Positions 54,092 through 63,092 of a DNA stretch of 64,000 nucleotides are shown here, one piece after another. The number at the start of each line of letters is the position of its first letter. Within the stretch, counting starts at the first letter, position 1. The position numbers and the translations under genes were made by a program. Source of the DNA: Parapedobacter luteus (lineage in GTDB: Bacteria > Bacteroidota > Bacteroidia > Sphingobacteriales > Sphingobacteriaceae); the NCBI RefSeq assembly GCF_900168055.1, contig NZ_FUYS01000009.1, forward strand, positions 115,553-179,552. The letters are read 5' to 3'. The notes below the pieces were generated by a model, which worked only from the letters and a program-made list of their open reading frames with translations, was not told where the DNA came from and ran no database searches.

Positions 54092-56983
54092 ATGAAGGTC
54101 TGTCGATTGCTTGCTGTTTTATTCGCTGTCCTGCCTTATGTTATATTCGGCCAGAACAGCCTAGGCATTCCCCCGGTCTTTAACTATAACAAATCCGTGT
54201 TTCAAGGAGGAAGTCGCACTTGGGACATCAAACAGGACAGCAGAGGCATCATGTACTTTGCCAATAATGAAGGGTTAATAACCTTTAATGGCCGCTATTG
54301 GAAACCGTATCCGCTTCCCAATAGTACCATACTACGTTCAATTTCTATCGATGAAAACGATCGAATATATGTTGGGGGACAGGGCGAATTTGGCTATTTT
54401 GAAGGAGGCGTCCATACAAAACTGAGTTATACCTCATTAAGTAGCCGCGTGCCGCAAGCCTACCAGAAATTTGCAGATATATGGAATACAGCAGCAACCG
54501 GGCGGTCGGTTTTTTTCCGGGCTACCGATCGTATTTTTGAATGGACCAATGGCGGCATCACGGTACATACTCCTGTCTCAGAATGGCTATTTCTAGGCGA
54601 AGCAGCCGGGCGGCTATTTGCACAGGATAAAAACCGCGGCCTACTGGAGTTCAGGAATAAGCAATGGGTGCCTCTCAACAATGCAAACATCATGGAGGAG
54701 GCCATCGTCGCCTCGGTCCTCCCCATTGGCACAGACAGTGTCTTCGTGGCAACAATTACCAACAAGAACTATCTTTTGCATAACAATACACTCCAGCGCC
54801 TAAACACCGGCCCTTGGCAAGACCTATATACCCCATCGTTCGCAAAATTAAGCAACAATGCATACGTAATGGCCACTTCTACAGATGGCTGCGTGATACG
54901 TACGCTGGATGGCTGCGTGATTCAACGTATCGCTGCTGCGGAAGGACTGCGGAACACTAATGTTACCCGCGTATTTGTTGATCGTGACCAGAATATCTGG
55001 GCAGGTGTCGATAATACGATTGCCGTGATCGGCTATAACAGTGCAGTGAAATTTTTCCGACCAAACACAGAAAACGACGTGACAGGTTTCTCCACCAGAA
55101 TTTTGGGGAACAAGCTTTATGTTTCCTCTTCCAATGGCGTATACGTAGCCCAGTTGGCCGGAGGAATAGCTGACCATAGCCTTTGCCAGGGTAAATTTTC
55201 TTTAGTAAATGGTAGCGACCGAGGGGAAGCATGGCGCCTTGAGGAAGTAAACGGGCAGTTGATTCTTGCCCATAACAACGGTATTTTCTTAATAAACGAT
55301 GAGCTTGCCAAACCTGTCGCGACGGGTACGGGATCTTGGATGTTTTTACCGCTTTCATCTGGGCACCCAATACAGGATATGCTGGTGGGCACATATTATG
55401 GTGTAGATATGCTACGCTATTCAAACGGCAGATTCAAACGTGCTGGTACGCTCGCGGGTCAGGCCGACTCATATCGCTTTTTGGAGCGCGATGAAGATGG
55501 CACTATCTGGGCGTCACACCCTTACCGTGGCATTTATCGGTTAACTTTATCGTCCGATAGTACAGCGTACGCTGTGCGCCTCTTTACCCGAGATGATGGT
55601 CTACCTTCATCTTATCAAAATTTTGTCTTCAGGATCAAGAACCGTATCGTATTTGCAACCGAGGCAGGTGTGTACGAGTTTGACCGGGCGGCTGGACGGT
55701 TTATGCCTTCCCAATCGTTTGCTCTTTTCGCCGGAATTCCAATAAAATACTTAAAGGATGACGCCGATGGCAACGTGTGGTTTTGCAGCGGAAAAAAAAT
55801 CGGCGTAGCAAAGTCAGTGGCAGACAGTATTTCGGGTGGCATTTTCTATTTCCCCGAAATAGAAGGGTTGAATACCTCAGGGTTCGAAAATATCTACCCG
55901 TATGACAAAAGCAACATATATATCGGCTCCGAAACGGGAATTATCCACCTTAACTATGAAAAATACCGGACAAATACACCACAACCCAGGGTATTGCTCT
56001 CGGTTGTAAATATTTCCGGCAAAAAGGACAGCACCATATTTGGTGGATACCCTTCGCAAAACAGTGCCGGATCCTATACACAGCAAGGGCTGCAAATCCC
56101 CCTGTTGCATGCCGCTTTTAATGCCTTTCATTTTGAGTACAGCTCACCAAACTACGGCATACAGGGCCAAATAAGCTATAGCTATTGGTTAGAAGGCTAC
56201 GACACCAAATGGTCGGCTTGGAGTACGAATACAGAAAAAGACTACACTAACCTACCAAGCGGCACGTATACTTTTAAACTGAAAGCGCGCAACAGCTTAA
56301 ATGTCGAATCTGACCCTGTTGTGTACACGTTTGTAATACGCCCGCCTTGGTACCAAACAAAATGGGCCATACTTATATACGTAATCGTTGCATTGATAGG
56401 GTTATACCTGTTCATCCGATGGCAGCAACGCGCTTGGCGCCTCCAACAGAACAAATACGAGGAAAAGCTGGCGCAATTGCGTTATATCCACCAATTGGAG
56501 ATCGAAAAAAATGAAAAGGAAATTGTAAAACTCCAAAACGAAATGCTGGAAAATGAAGTACTAATGAAAACGAAGGAACTTGCCAATACCAGCATGCAAT
56601 TGATGGAAAACACAGGCGCGCTCAGTAAGGTCAAGCTTGAATTGGCAAAATTGCACCTCAGCGCTGAAGACGAAAGCGATCTAAAACGGATCACGTCGCT
56701 GCTCAAGGATATCGAAAAGAACAGTGCCAACTGGGATCAATTTGCCACTCATTTTGATGAGTTGAACGACGGTTTCCTTAATCGATTGAAAGCGAAATAT
56801 CCATCGCTCTCACGCAACGACCTAAAAGTATGTGCCTATCTGCGGCTGAACTTTTCGTCCAAACAGATTGCGCAGCTTCAAAATATTTCCGTCCGCGGGG
56901 TGGAAATACACCGATACCGTCTCAGGAAAAAGCTAGGCCTACAAACCGAAGTACCTCTAAATGAATACCTGGCAGCAATTTAG
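54092..56983 (+). CDS. Membrane-spanning Y_Y_Y/LuxR-type regulator
   Basis: 963-residue one-protein sensor-regulator. It has a signal peptide or anchor (about 1-20, ending IFGQN), periplasmic propeller repeats (about 25-660), a Y_Y_Y domain (about 680-750, with YSYWLEGYDTKWSAWS), one membrane helix at about 758-778, a long Glu/Lys-rich coiled coil (about 785-860) and a C-terminal LuxR-like helix-turn-helix (SSKQIAQLQNISVRGVEIHRYRLRKKLG). Hybrid two-component regulators share this front half but have kinase and receiver domains, which are absent here. Divergent from susC, so it likely senses the glycan and activates the locus directly from the membrane. Confidence 0.9.
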   Translation: MKVCRLLAVLFAVLPYVIFGQNSLGIPPVFNYNKSVFQGGSRTWDIKQDSRGIMYFANNEGLITFNGRYWKPYPLPNSTILRSISIDENDRIYVGGQGEFGYFEGGVHTKLSYTSLSSRVPQAYQKFADIWNTAATGRSVFFRATDRIFEWTNGGITVHTPVSEWLFLGEAAGRLFAQDKNRGLLEFRNKQWVPLNNANIMEEAIVASVLPIGTDSVFVATITNKNYLLHNNTLQRLNTGPWQDLYTPSFAKLSNNAYVMATSTDGCVIRTLDGCVIQRIAAAEGLRNTNVTRVFVDRDQNIWAGVDNTIAVIGYNSAVKFFRPNTENDVTGFSTRILGNKLYVSSSNGVYVAQLAGGIADHSLCQGKFSLVNGSDRGEAWRLEEVNGQLILAHNNGIFLINDELAKPVATGTGSWMFLPLSSGHPIQDMLVGTYYGVDMLRYSNGRFKRAGTLAGQADSYRFLERDEDGTIWASHPYRGIYRLTLSSDSTAYAVRLFTRDDGLPSSYQNFVFRIKNRIVFATEAGVYEFDRAAGRFMPSQSFALFAGIPIKYLKDDADGNVWFCSGKKIGVAKSVADSISGGIFYFPEIEGLNTSGFENIYPYDKSNIYIGSETGIIHLNYEKYRTNTPQPRVLLSVVNISGKKDSTIFGGYPSQNSAGSYTQQGLQIPLLHAAFNAFHFEYSSPNYGIQGQISYSYWLEGYDTKWSAWSTNTEKDYTNLPSGTYTFKLKARNSLNVESDPVVYTFVIRPPWYQTKWAILIYVIVALIGLYLFIRWQQRAWRLQQNKYEEKLAQLRYIHQLEIEKNEKEIVKLQNEMLENEVLMKTKELANTSMQLMENTGALSKVKLELAKLHLSAEDESDLKRITSLLKDIEKNSANWDQFATHFDELNDGFLNRLKAKYPSLSRNDLKVCAYLRLNFSSKQIAQLQNISVRGVEIHRYRLRKKLGLQTEVPLNEYLAAI

Positions 56984-57043
56984 ACCAGCCATGGCCTTTT
57001 TATTCAGACAGGGCATGCCCTTGTATATAAAGAATATCGAAAG

Positions 57044-57730
57044 TTAATCGCCTTTTTGAATTAACCGATTGATATTCTTCAGCTCTCCGAACAACACGAG
57101 GATATCGCCGGCCTCCAATACCGTGTCTGATTGGGCAATCCCTGTTGCCTCTTTGTTGATTTTTACCTTGCCATTCTCCAACGCCTCCGTCGACTTAATC
57201 GTGGTCAGCACAATGACCCTGTATTTGTTGGTCAGGTTGGCTTCTTTCAAGGTCATTCCCACGTATTTGCCAGGCACTTTGGTCTCCACAATGCTGTACC
57301 GATCGGATACTTTGAAAGAATCAACAATATCGAGGTTGTCCAAACGCATCGCCAACCGCGCAGCTGACTCCTCTTCGGGCATAATATACTCGTCAATGTT
57401 CATTGCCTCTAGCACCGTCCGCTGGAGGTCAGACACGATCCGCCCGATAATACGCTTCACCGGAAGTTGCTTCAGCAACGCTGTTGTCAACAACGAAGCC
57501 CCTTCGTCCTCTCCGATAGCTACAATCACTGCGTGGGCATCTTTCAGTGGTAACGCACTTACGGCATCAATATCCGTACTGTCCATACATACCGTATGTG
57601 TGATTTTTTCCTTCAGTTGTTCTACCTTGGCCATGCGATTGTCTACGCCAATAACCTCATGCCCCAGTTCGGTAAGCCGGATGGCCAGTGATTTACCGAA
57701 ATTTCCGAGGCCCATAACAATGTATTTCAT
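57044..57730 (-). CDS. trkA: TrkA/KtrA-type potassium uptake regulatory subunit
   Basis: 228 residues with an N-terminal RCK/TrkA-N Rossmann domain (GLGNFGKSLA, later VIVAIGEDEGASLLTTALLKQL) and a C-terminal TrkA-C domain (about 140-228). It gates the TrkH/KtrB channel by binding nucleotide. It is 14 bp after the channel gene, last in the dnaG operon. A single RCK unit makes it KtrA-like. Confidence 0.94.
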   Translation of the reverse strand: MKYIVMGLGNFGKSLAIRLTELGHEVIGVDNRMAKVEQLKEKITHTVCMDSTDIDAVSALPLKDAHAVIVAIGEDEGASLLTTALLKQLPVKRIIGRIVSDLQRTVLEAMNIDEYIMPEEESAARLAMRLDNLDIVDSFKVSDRYSIVETKVPGKYVGMTLKEANLTNKYRVIVLTTIKSTEALENGKVKINKEATGIAQSDTVLEAGDILVLFGELKNINRLIQKGD

Positions 57731-57744
57731 AGTCAGTCTACATC

Positions 57745-59526
57745 TTAAAACAATACCTTCTCCTGCGGGTAGGCAAAGTTTCTGTTTCTAGTATTTTTAA
57801 TCAATGCAACTAATAGCGTAAGCATACCAACCCGCCCGATAAACATGGTGATGGTAATGATTACTTTACCGCCGTCACTAAGATGAGGCGTAATGCCTAA
57901 ACTAAGCCCGCAGGTCGCATACGCCGAAAAGCACTCAAATGCGATGTCCAACAGGTTTTTGTCGCCATCGGTAATTGTGAGTGCGAAAACAGACACCCCC
58001 ATGGCCAGTAAAGACAACATGATAATGGCGAATGCCTTATTGACGGTATCGTTTGAGATCTTCCGTTTGAAGATCTCCAGGTCATCTTTGCCCCGCGCCA
58101 AACTGACGATATTAAGAAAAGCGATAGCAAAGGTGGTGGTTTTGATGCCACCTCCCGTCGAACCCGGGGAGGCTCCTATCCACATGAGCAGCATGATAAG
58201 CATGATCGTAGGAAACGTAAAAGCATCCATATCCGCAATATTGAACCCTGCAGTACGGGAAGAAGTGCCTGTAAAAAAAGCAGAAACCAACTTAGCCCAA
58301 AACCCCTGATGCTCTGCAAGTGTGTGTTCGTATTCTAACACGAAGGTACTCAACGTTCCGAAAACGATTAGTATGGCGGTCACCCAGGCAATCAAGCGCG
58401 AGTTAAAACTGATGACCCAAGCCCGGTAAACAAATGGCCTGCCGTAAAAAATGCGCTTGAAAATATTGACGACCCACCGCTTGATAAACGTATAGGTGTT
58501 CAATACAATGGAAAATCCAAACCCGCCCAAAATAAAGAGCAAAGCAATAATCAATTGCACATTGTAATTGAATCGAAGAAGGGGATGAGACATCCCATCA
58601 CTTACCGTGGAAAACCCGGCATTACAAAAGGCGGACACAGCGTGGAATATAGCGAAAAATAAGCGCTTTCCACCGGACTCAAAATCCTCTGCCGATACAC
58701 TCGCATAGATCAATACCGCTCCTATGGCCTCAAAAAATAAGGTAATAAACACTATCTTAAACAACGTATTGATGACCGACCCCACCTTATTGTGCCCCAG
58801 GATTTCGCTATACATCAATTGGTTTTTAAAAGAAAATCCGCCGGAAAAGAAATAGCCGAAAAAACCGGTAAAAGTCATGATACCCAATCCACCCAGTTGG
58901 ACCAGTATCAGCAATACGGTCTGGCCAAATACGGTAAGCCTACTAGCGACATCAATGACCGATAGCCCCGTGATGCAAACCCCACTCGTGGCCATAAATA
59001 GCGCATCAACAAAACCCAACGACTGCTGTCCAGGCGTTGTACGTGGCAGCATCAACAGCAGTGTACCGATAAGGATAAGGGCAAGGAAGCTAATAACGAA
59101 TAAAATAGTCGGGTTGAAATAAAAATTATCAAAAAAGAGGCTGCTTTTGGAAAGCTCGGTCAGAAAGACAGCGAAAATCCCCAAATGCAACCATTCAGCC
59201 TGCCGCAAAAACGACAACACACCGACGTCAGTTTGCCGCGCTAAAGCAACTATTACAAAATACAATAGCAAGGCCAGCCCTCCGTAATGCGCTACCATCA
59301 CGCGTTTGGCAATCCAAATAGACAATACGGTACGCAACACGCTTAACACATACAGTCCATAAAACAGCCATGCTGTAATCACTGTGAATCGCTGGGCTGT
59401 GAATACGTCCGTGTTATACCCCAGGTGAAAAAGCACCGCCAACGCACAAAGCAAGCTGACATACAGCATAACCCGGTCTACCGCTTTTTCGCGATACTTG
59501 AAAATGTACTTTATTGCGCTCAGCAT
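57745..59526 (-). CDS. trkH: TrkH/KtrB-type potassium transporter
   Basis: 593-residue membrane channel for potassium uptake. Four pore segments are readable, for example ATSGVCITGLSVID, FCNAGFSTVSDG, GTSSRTAGFNIADM and YATCGLSLGITP, each with the central filter glycine. About four extra N-terminal helices (about 15-130) precede the core. Adjacent trkA supplies the gating ring. The gene is 8 bp after the glutaminyl cyclase gene. Confidence 0.95.
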   Translation of the reverse strand: MLSAIKYIFKYREKAVDRVMLYVSLLCALAVLFHLGYNTDVFTAQRFTVITAWLFYGLYVLSVLRTVLSIWIAKRVMVAHYGGLALLLYFVIVALARQTDVGVLSFLRQAEWLHLGIFAVFLTELSKSSLFFDNFYFNPTILFVISFLALILIGTLLLMLPRTTPGQQSLGFVDALFMATSGVCITGLSVIDVASRLTVFGQTVLLILVQLGGLGIMTFTGFFGYFFSGGFSFKNQLMYSEILGHNKVGSVINTLFKIVFITLFFEAIGAVLIYASVSAEDFESGGKRLFFAIFHAVSAFCNAGFSTVSDGMSHPLLRFNYNVQLIIALLFILGGFGFSIVLNTYTFIKRWVVNIFKRIFYGRPFVYRAWVISFNSRLIAWVTAILIVFGTLSTFVLEYEHTLAEHQGFWAKLVSAFFTGTSSRTAGFNIADMDAFTFPTIMLIMLLMWIGASPGSTGGGIKTTTFAIAFLNIVSLARGKDDLEIFKRKISNDTVNKAFAIIMLSLLAMGVSVFALTITDGDKNLLDIAFECFSAYATCGLSLGITPHLSDGGKVIITITMFIGRVGMLTLLVALIKNTRNRNFAYPQEKVLF

Positions 59527-59534
59527 AGTCGTCG

Positions 59535-60593
59535 TTAGCGTTCGACCAGCTCAATATGATAGAGCTTACTCCATAGCTTTCCGGTAATAAAAAGCCTATC
59601 GCCCCGCCTATCATAGGCGATTCCGTTGAGCTCATTATTATGGTCTTTTTTATCGGCATAAATGCCGATGAGATTAATCTCACCTTCAATGGCACCAGTC
59701 TCCGGATCGATGATAACAATGATGTCTTTGGTATAGATATTGGCATATACTTTGCCATCGATGTATTCCAGTTCATTGATGCTATCCACCGGCCCTTTAT
59801 CGTTATACACCTCGATAAAACCTTCTTCGGCATAAGTATCCTTATTGAGAAAGTATAGGCGACTGCTCCCGTCAGACTTAATAAGACGATTGCCATCGTA
59901 ACACAGGCCCCAGCCTTCGGCACTCTGCCCGTATGCAAACTCTCCAATCTTGGCAAATGTGTTCTTATTGTAGACAAAGCCCACTTTTTCGCGCCAGGTA
60001 AGCTGAACAACTTTGTCGCCTACAAGCGTAAGCCCTTCGCCGAAATACCGATCATCCAAGTCAAGCCGCTGTATTACCTCGCCAGTGCGATAATCGACTT
60101 TCCGCAACGAAGATTTGCCATTTTGGCCGGAACTCTCATTTCCGGTGCTTTCATATAAGATATTGTTTTCATCAAATTCCAATCCTTGTGTATACGCCTT
60201 TGGATCATGTGGATATTCGTTGATGATTTTGAAGCTGTAACGCTTTGGGGGCGGCGGCACGACAATAATATTACTGTAGGCAACTTGCTCTTCGCCACCA
60301 TAATAGAGCTTGGCACTGAGCGTACGGCTGCCGAACGCCGCTTTTTCAGTATCAAGCGTTACTGGCGTACTGTCCGTTCTCCGCGCGAGAACCTCGCCGT
60401 CCATGGCATACACTACGGAATCAAAGGTTGACACTTCCGAGGGGAACACCAACTTTAGCGGGATGGACTCGCCTATTTTGACAAGGGTGCCTGCTTCAGG
60501 TGTAGCAAACCGAAATTTTGATGCCTGTTTCTGCGTATTGCAGGATGCAATAAAAGCAATCAGCACTGTAGCGCAGTAAATGAGTTTGTTCAT
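59535..60593 (-). CDS. Glutaminyl-peptide cyclotransferase, plant-type
   Basis: 352 residues with a lipoprotein signal (lipobox IASC, Cys about 18). An Ig-like N-terminal part (about 25-110) precedes the five-bladed propeller QC domain (HDPKAYTQGLEFDENN, YESTGNESS, later GWGLCYDGNRLIKSDGSS and NELEYIDGKVYANIY). The enzyme converts N-terminal Gln into pyroglutamate, which protects exported proteins from peptidases. A TAAGTTTG box ends 5 nt before the ATG on minus (60606-60599), so a leaderless transcript may start here inside the operon. Confidence 0.92.
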   Translation of the reverse strand: MNKLIYCATVLIAFIASCNTQKQASKFRFATPEAGTLVKIGESIPLKLVFPSEVSTFDSVVYAMDGEVLARRTDSTPVTLDTEKAAFGSRTLSAKLYYGGEEQVAYSNIIVVPPPPKRYSFKIINEYPHDPKAYTQGLEFDENNILYESTGNESSGQNGKSSLRKVDYRTGEVIQRLDLDDRYFGEGLTLVGDKVVQLTWREKVGFVYNKNTFAKIGEFAYGQSAEGWGLCYDGNRLIKSDGSSRLYFLNKDTYAEEGFIEVYNDKGPVDSINELEYIDGKVYANIYTKDIIVIIDPETGAIEGEINLIGIYADKKDHNNELNGIAYDRRGDRLFITGKLWSKLYHIELVER

Positions 60594-60598
60594 GATTG

Positions 60599-60606
60599 CA
60601 AACTTA
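60599..60606 (-). promoter_or_regulatory. -7 box of the glutaminyl cyclase gene
   Basis: TAAGTTTG on minus, exact consensus, 5 nt from the ATG. No -33 element at standard spacing. Confidence 0.45.
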
Positions 60607-60626
60607 ACTATTATTTTGTAACCCGT

Positions 60627-60992
60627 TTAATCCGGCCAAAAAGCATCTTTTATCAAACGGGTATAGTATTTATCATTTTCTTCAGCATAAAGGATGGAGA
60701 CTATATCAAATCGGATTTCACCGCCATACTTATTTGCGGCTATATAGTGATTCGCTGCCCGGACCAGTTTGGCTTGCTTCGCTGGGTCGACAAACTCATA
60801 GGGCATACCGAAAGCTGCACTTGTACGGGTTTTTACTTCAATAAAAACAAGCACATCACCTTCCTCAGCGATGACGTCTACTTCAAGATTTTTATAACGC
60901 CAATTTTGGCAGCGGATTCGATAGCCGCGTTTTATCAGTAGCTGGATGGCTAGGTTTTCTCCGTTTTTGCCTTTTTCAAGATGGGTCAGCAT
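60627..60992 (-). CDS. YraN/UPF0102 family nuclease-like protein
   Basis: 121 residues of the UPF0102 family with a restriction-endonuclease-like fold: GKNGENLAIQLLIKRGY, then DVIAEEGDVLVFIEVKTR (D, E and K catalytic pattern). Exact role unknown, often linked to DNA processing. Its start directly follows the dnaG stop. Confidence 0.94.
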   Translation of the reverse strand: MLTHLEKGKNGENLAIQLLIKRGYRIRCQNWRYKNLEVDVIAEEGDVLVFIEVKTRTSAAFGMPYEFVDPAKQAKLVRAANHYIAANKYGGEIRFDIVSILYAEENDKYYTRLIKDAFWPD

Positions 60993-62930
60993 TTATTTGA
61001 TAACTATGGTGCCCAATTTGTCCGCTATTAGCTTCGAAACGTCCTTCAGTTTCTGGTAATTTGCCAACATCACTTCTATATTGGCTGCATCAGTTTCTGT
61101 CTTCAGTTCTTCTCGGATCCGGTGAATCTGTTGTTCTACTTTCCGCTTTTTAATGCGGTAAATCGCACTGTATACCAAATCTTCTAACCGCTCAGACTCA
61201 TGTGTAACATATATCTTGCGTTTCTCGTCATTCCAGTTGGGACTGAGATTATATTTGGTAGCGAGCAGATCAATCGCCAGATCGGCGATACGCCGATCGG
61301 CATGCCCTACGAATACCCGCTCCTCTGGAAGCTCATTATGCGCAATATAATCCTTATACGTATTGATGATCGCCAGGCAGGCCGGATCGTCAAAAGAAAG
61401 GTCACTCAATCCACTTAGCAGGAGTGGTGCGATGGGAATGTCGCTGTCGGTTTCCCATGTCGCAGGTTGATTGCCATAGTGTAGCAGGATGCGGACGATT
61501 TCGCGCTCTTGTAAGATATCCGATGAGAGGCTTTCTTCCGCCGCACCGTTCGCCGCGTCTGGCACAGCCTTGGGGGCACCTGCCGGTGTCGGCAAAGGTT
61601 CGGGCTTCCGGTCAGCTTTCCGTGCTTGACCGACACGAATTTTATTGAGCTCAGCTATCAGGATCCGCTCTTCAATGTCGAGCAGGGCACTGCATTCGCG
61701 CACAAATACGGATGCTTTGATCGCATCAGGAATCAACGCGATACTCTCTACCACGTCATGGATGACAGCCGCTCGCTTTACAGGGTCGCCACCTGCATCA
61801 CGCAAAAGCACCTGGGTCTTATAAAAGATAAAGTCCCGTTGGTGCTCGGCAATATACTTCTTAAAGGCAGCCGACCCAAACCGCTGTACATATGAATCCG
61901 GGTCGTTACCGTCAGGAAAAAGCAGCACCTTCACGTTAAGCCCTTCTTCCAAAAGCATATCCGTACCCCTCAATGACGCTTTGATGCCGGCCTCGTCACC
62001 ATCATATAAGATGGTCACATTCTTTGTATAGCGCGCAATCAGCCGAATTTGCCCGCTTGTAAGCGAGGTACCTGACGAGGCGACCACATTCTCCACGCCA
62101 GCCTGATGCATGGACAACACATCGGCGTAACCTTCCACCAAGTAGCAATTATCGGCATCCAGAATGGGCTTTTTAGCGAAATATAGACCGTATAATACGT
62201 CCGATTTGTGATATACTTCGCTTTCCGGGGAATTAACGTATTTAGGGGTTTTCTTGTCCGTTTTCAGTGTACGGCCACCGAAGCCCAAAATTCTTCCGGT
62301 AAGGTTATGAATAGGAAACATAACCCGGCCACGAAAGCGGTCATATACACTGCCGTCATCCTTACGGATAACCAACCCCGTGGCTTCCAGAAACTCATCG
62401 TTATAACCTTCTGCTTTGGCTTTGTCATAAAGGGCGCTCCATGCTTCGGGCGAATAACCCAACTCGAATTTCTGAATAATGTCCTCTCGATAGCCCCGCT
62501 CTTTGAAATAATTAAGACCAACCGTACGCCCTTCTTCAGTGTCCCACAGTGTTTCTTTGAAAAATTTGCCTGCCCAATTAGTTACGATAAAAAGGCTTTC
62601 GCGCTTATTTTGAGCCGCAAGTTGTTCCGGTGTGCGTTCGGTCTCCTCTACCTCAATGTGATATTTCTGGGCGAGATATTTAAGCGCTTCGGGGTAAGAG
62701 TACTTTTCGTGCTCCATGACAAACCGCACGGCATCCCCACCGGCACCGCAGCCAAAACATTTGTAAATACCCTTACTTACCGACACATTGAAAGACGGGG
62801 TCTTCTCGTTATGAAATGGACATAACCCTATCAATGAGGTGCCCCGTTTTTTTAAATCCACAAAATCACCTACCACCTCTTCGATCCTGGCAGCATCAAT
62901 AATTTTGTCGATTATTTCTTGTTTAATCAC
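60993..62930 (-). CDS. dnaG: DNA primase
   Basis: 645-residue DnaG, which makes RNA primers for replication. It has the CHC2 zinc finger (CPFHNEKTPSF, later YKCFGCGAGGD), the RNA polymerase core, and the Toprim acidic motifs VEGYADVLSMHQAG and LYDGDEAG. A Pro/Ala-rich linker (about 430-460) leads to the C-terminal helicase-interaction domain. Length is normal. It heads an operon with yraN, glutaminyl cyclase, trkH and trkA. Confidence 0.97.
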   Translation of the reverse strand: MIKQEIIDKIIDAARIEEVVGDFVDLKKRGTSLIGLCPFHNEKTPSFNVSVSKGIYKCFGCGAGGDAVRFVMEHEKYSYPEALKYLAQKYHIEVEETERTPEQLAAQNKRESLFIVTNWAGKFFKETLWDTEEGRTVGLNYFKERGYREDIIQKFELGYSPEAWSALYDKAKAEGYNDEFLEATGLVIRKDDGSVYDRFRGRVMFPIHNLTGRILGFGGRTLKTDKKTPKYVNSPESEVYHKSDVLYGLYFAKKPILDADNCYLVEGYADVLSMHQAGVENVVASSGTSLTSGQIRLIARYTKNVTILYDGDEAGIKASLRGTDMLLEEGLNVKVLLFPDGNDPDSYVQRFGSAAFKKYIAEHQRDFIFYKTQVLLRDAGGDPVKRAAVIHDVVESIALIPDAIKASVFVRECSALLDIEERILIAELNKIRVGQARKADRKPEPLPTPAGAPKAVPDAANGAAEESLSSDILQEREIVRILLHYGNQPATWETDSDIPIAPLLLSGLSDLSFDDPACLAIINTYKDYIAHNELPEERVFVGHADRRIADLAIDLLATKYNLSPNWNDEKRKIYVTHESERLEDLVYSAIYRIKKRKVEQQIHRIREELKTETDAANIEVMLANYQKLKDVSKLIADKLGTIVIK

Positions 62931-63020
62931 ACACTATCCTATTTGGCAAGGTAAAATTAAAGAATAATGGAGAAGTAGCAATAAGATATCGCGATTTCCT
63001 GAAATGAATGCACGCAAAAC

Positions 63021-63052
63021 TTTAGTGCAAAAAATTATTTTAATTACATTTG
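63021..63052 (+). promoter_or_regulatory. Promoter of the UDP-glucose dehydrogenase gene
   Basis: TTTA (63021-63024, one base off TTTG), 20 nt, TACATTTG (63045-63052, exact). The start point would be about 63059, 34 nt before the ATG. Confidence 0.55.
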
Positions 63053-63092
63053 CTCCACAAAACTGCGTTCATCATCTTATTTTTCATTACGA

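Noticed and set aside
57069..57791. 240-residue open frame on plus across trkA
   Set aside because: Ser/Thr-rich antisense translation of a clear RCK protein; overlaps the trkH stop.
62208..62825. 205-residue open frame on plus across dnaG
   Set aside because: Antisense shadow of the zinc-finger and core region of dnaG; no family features.
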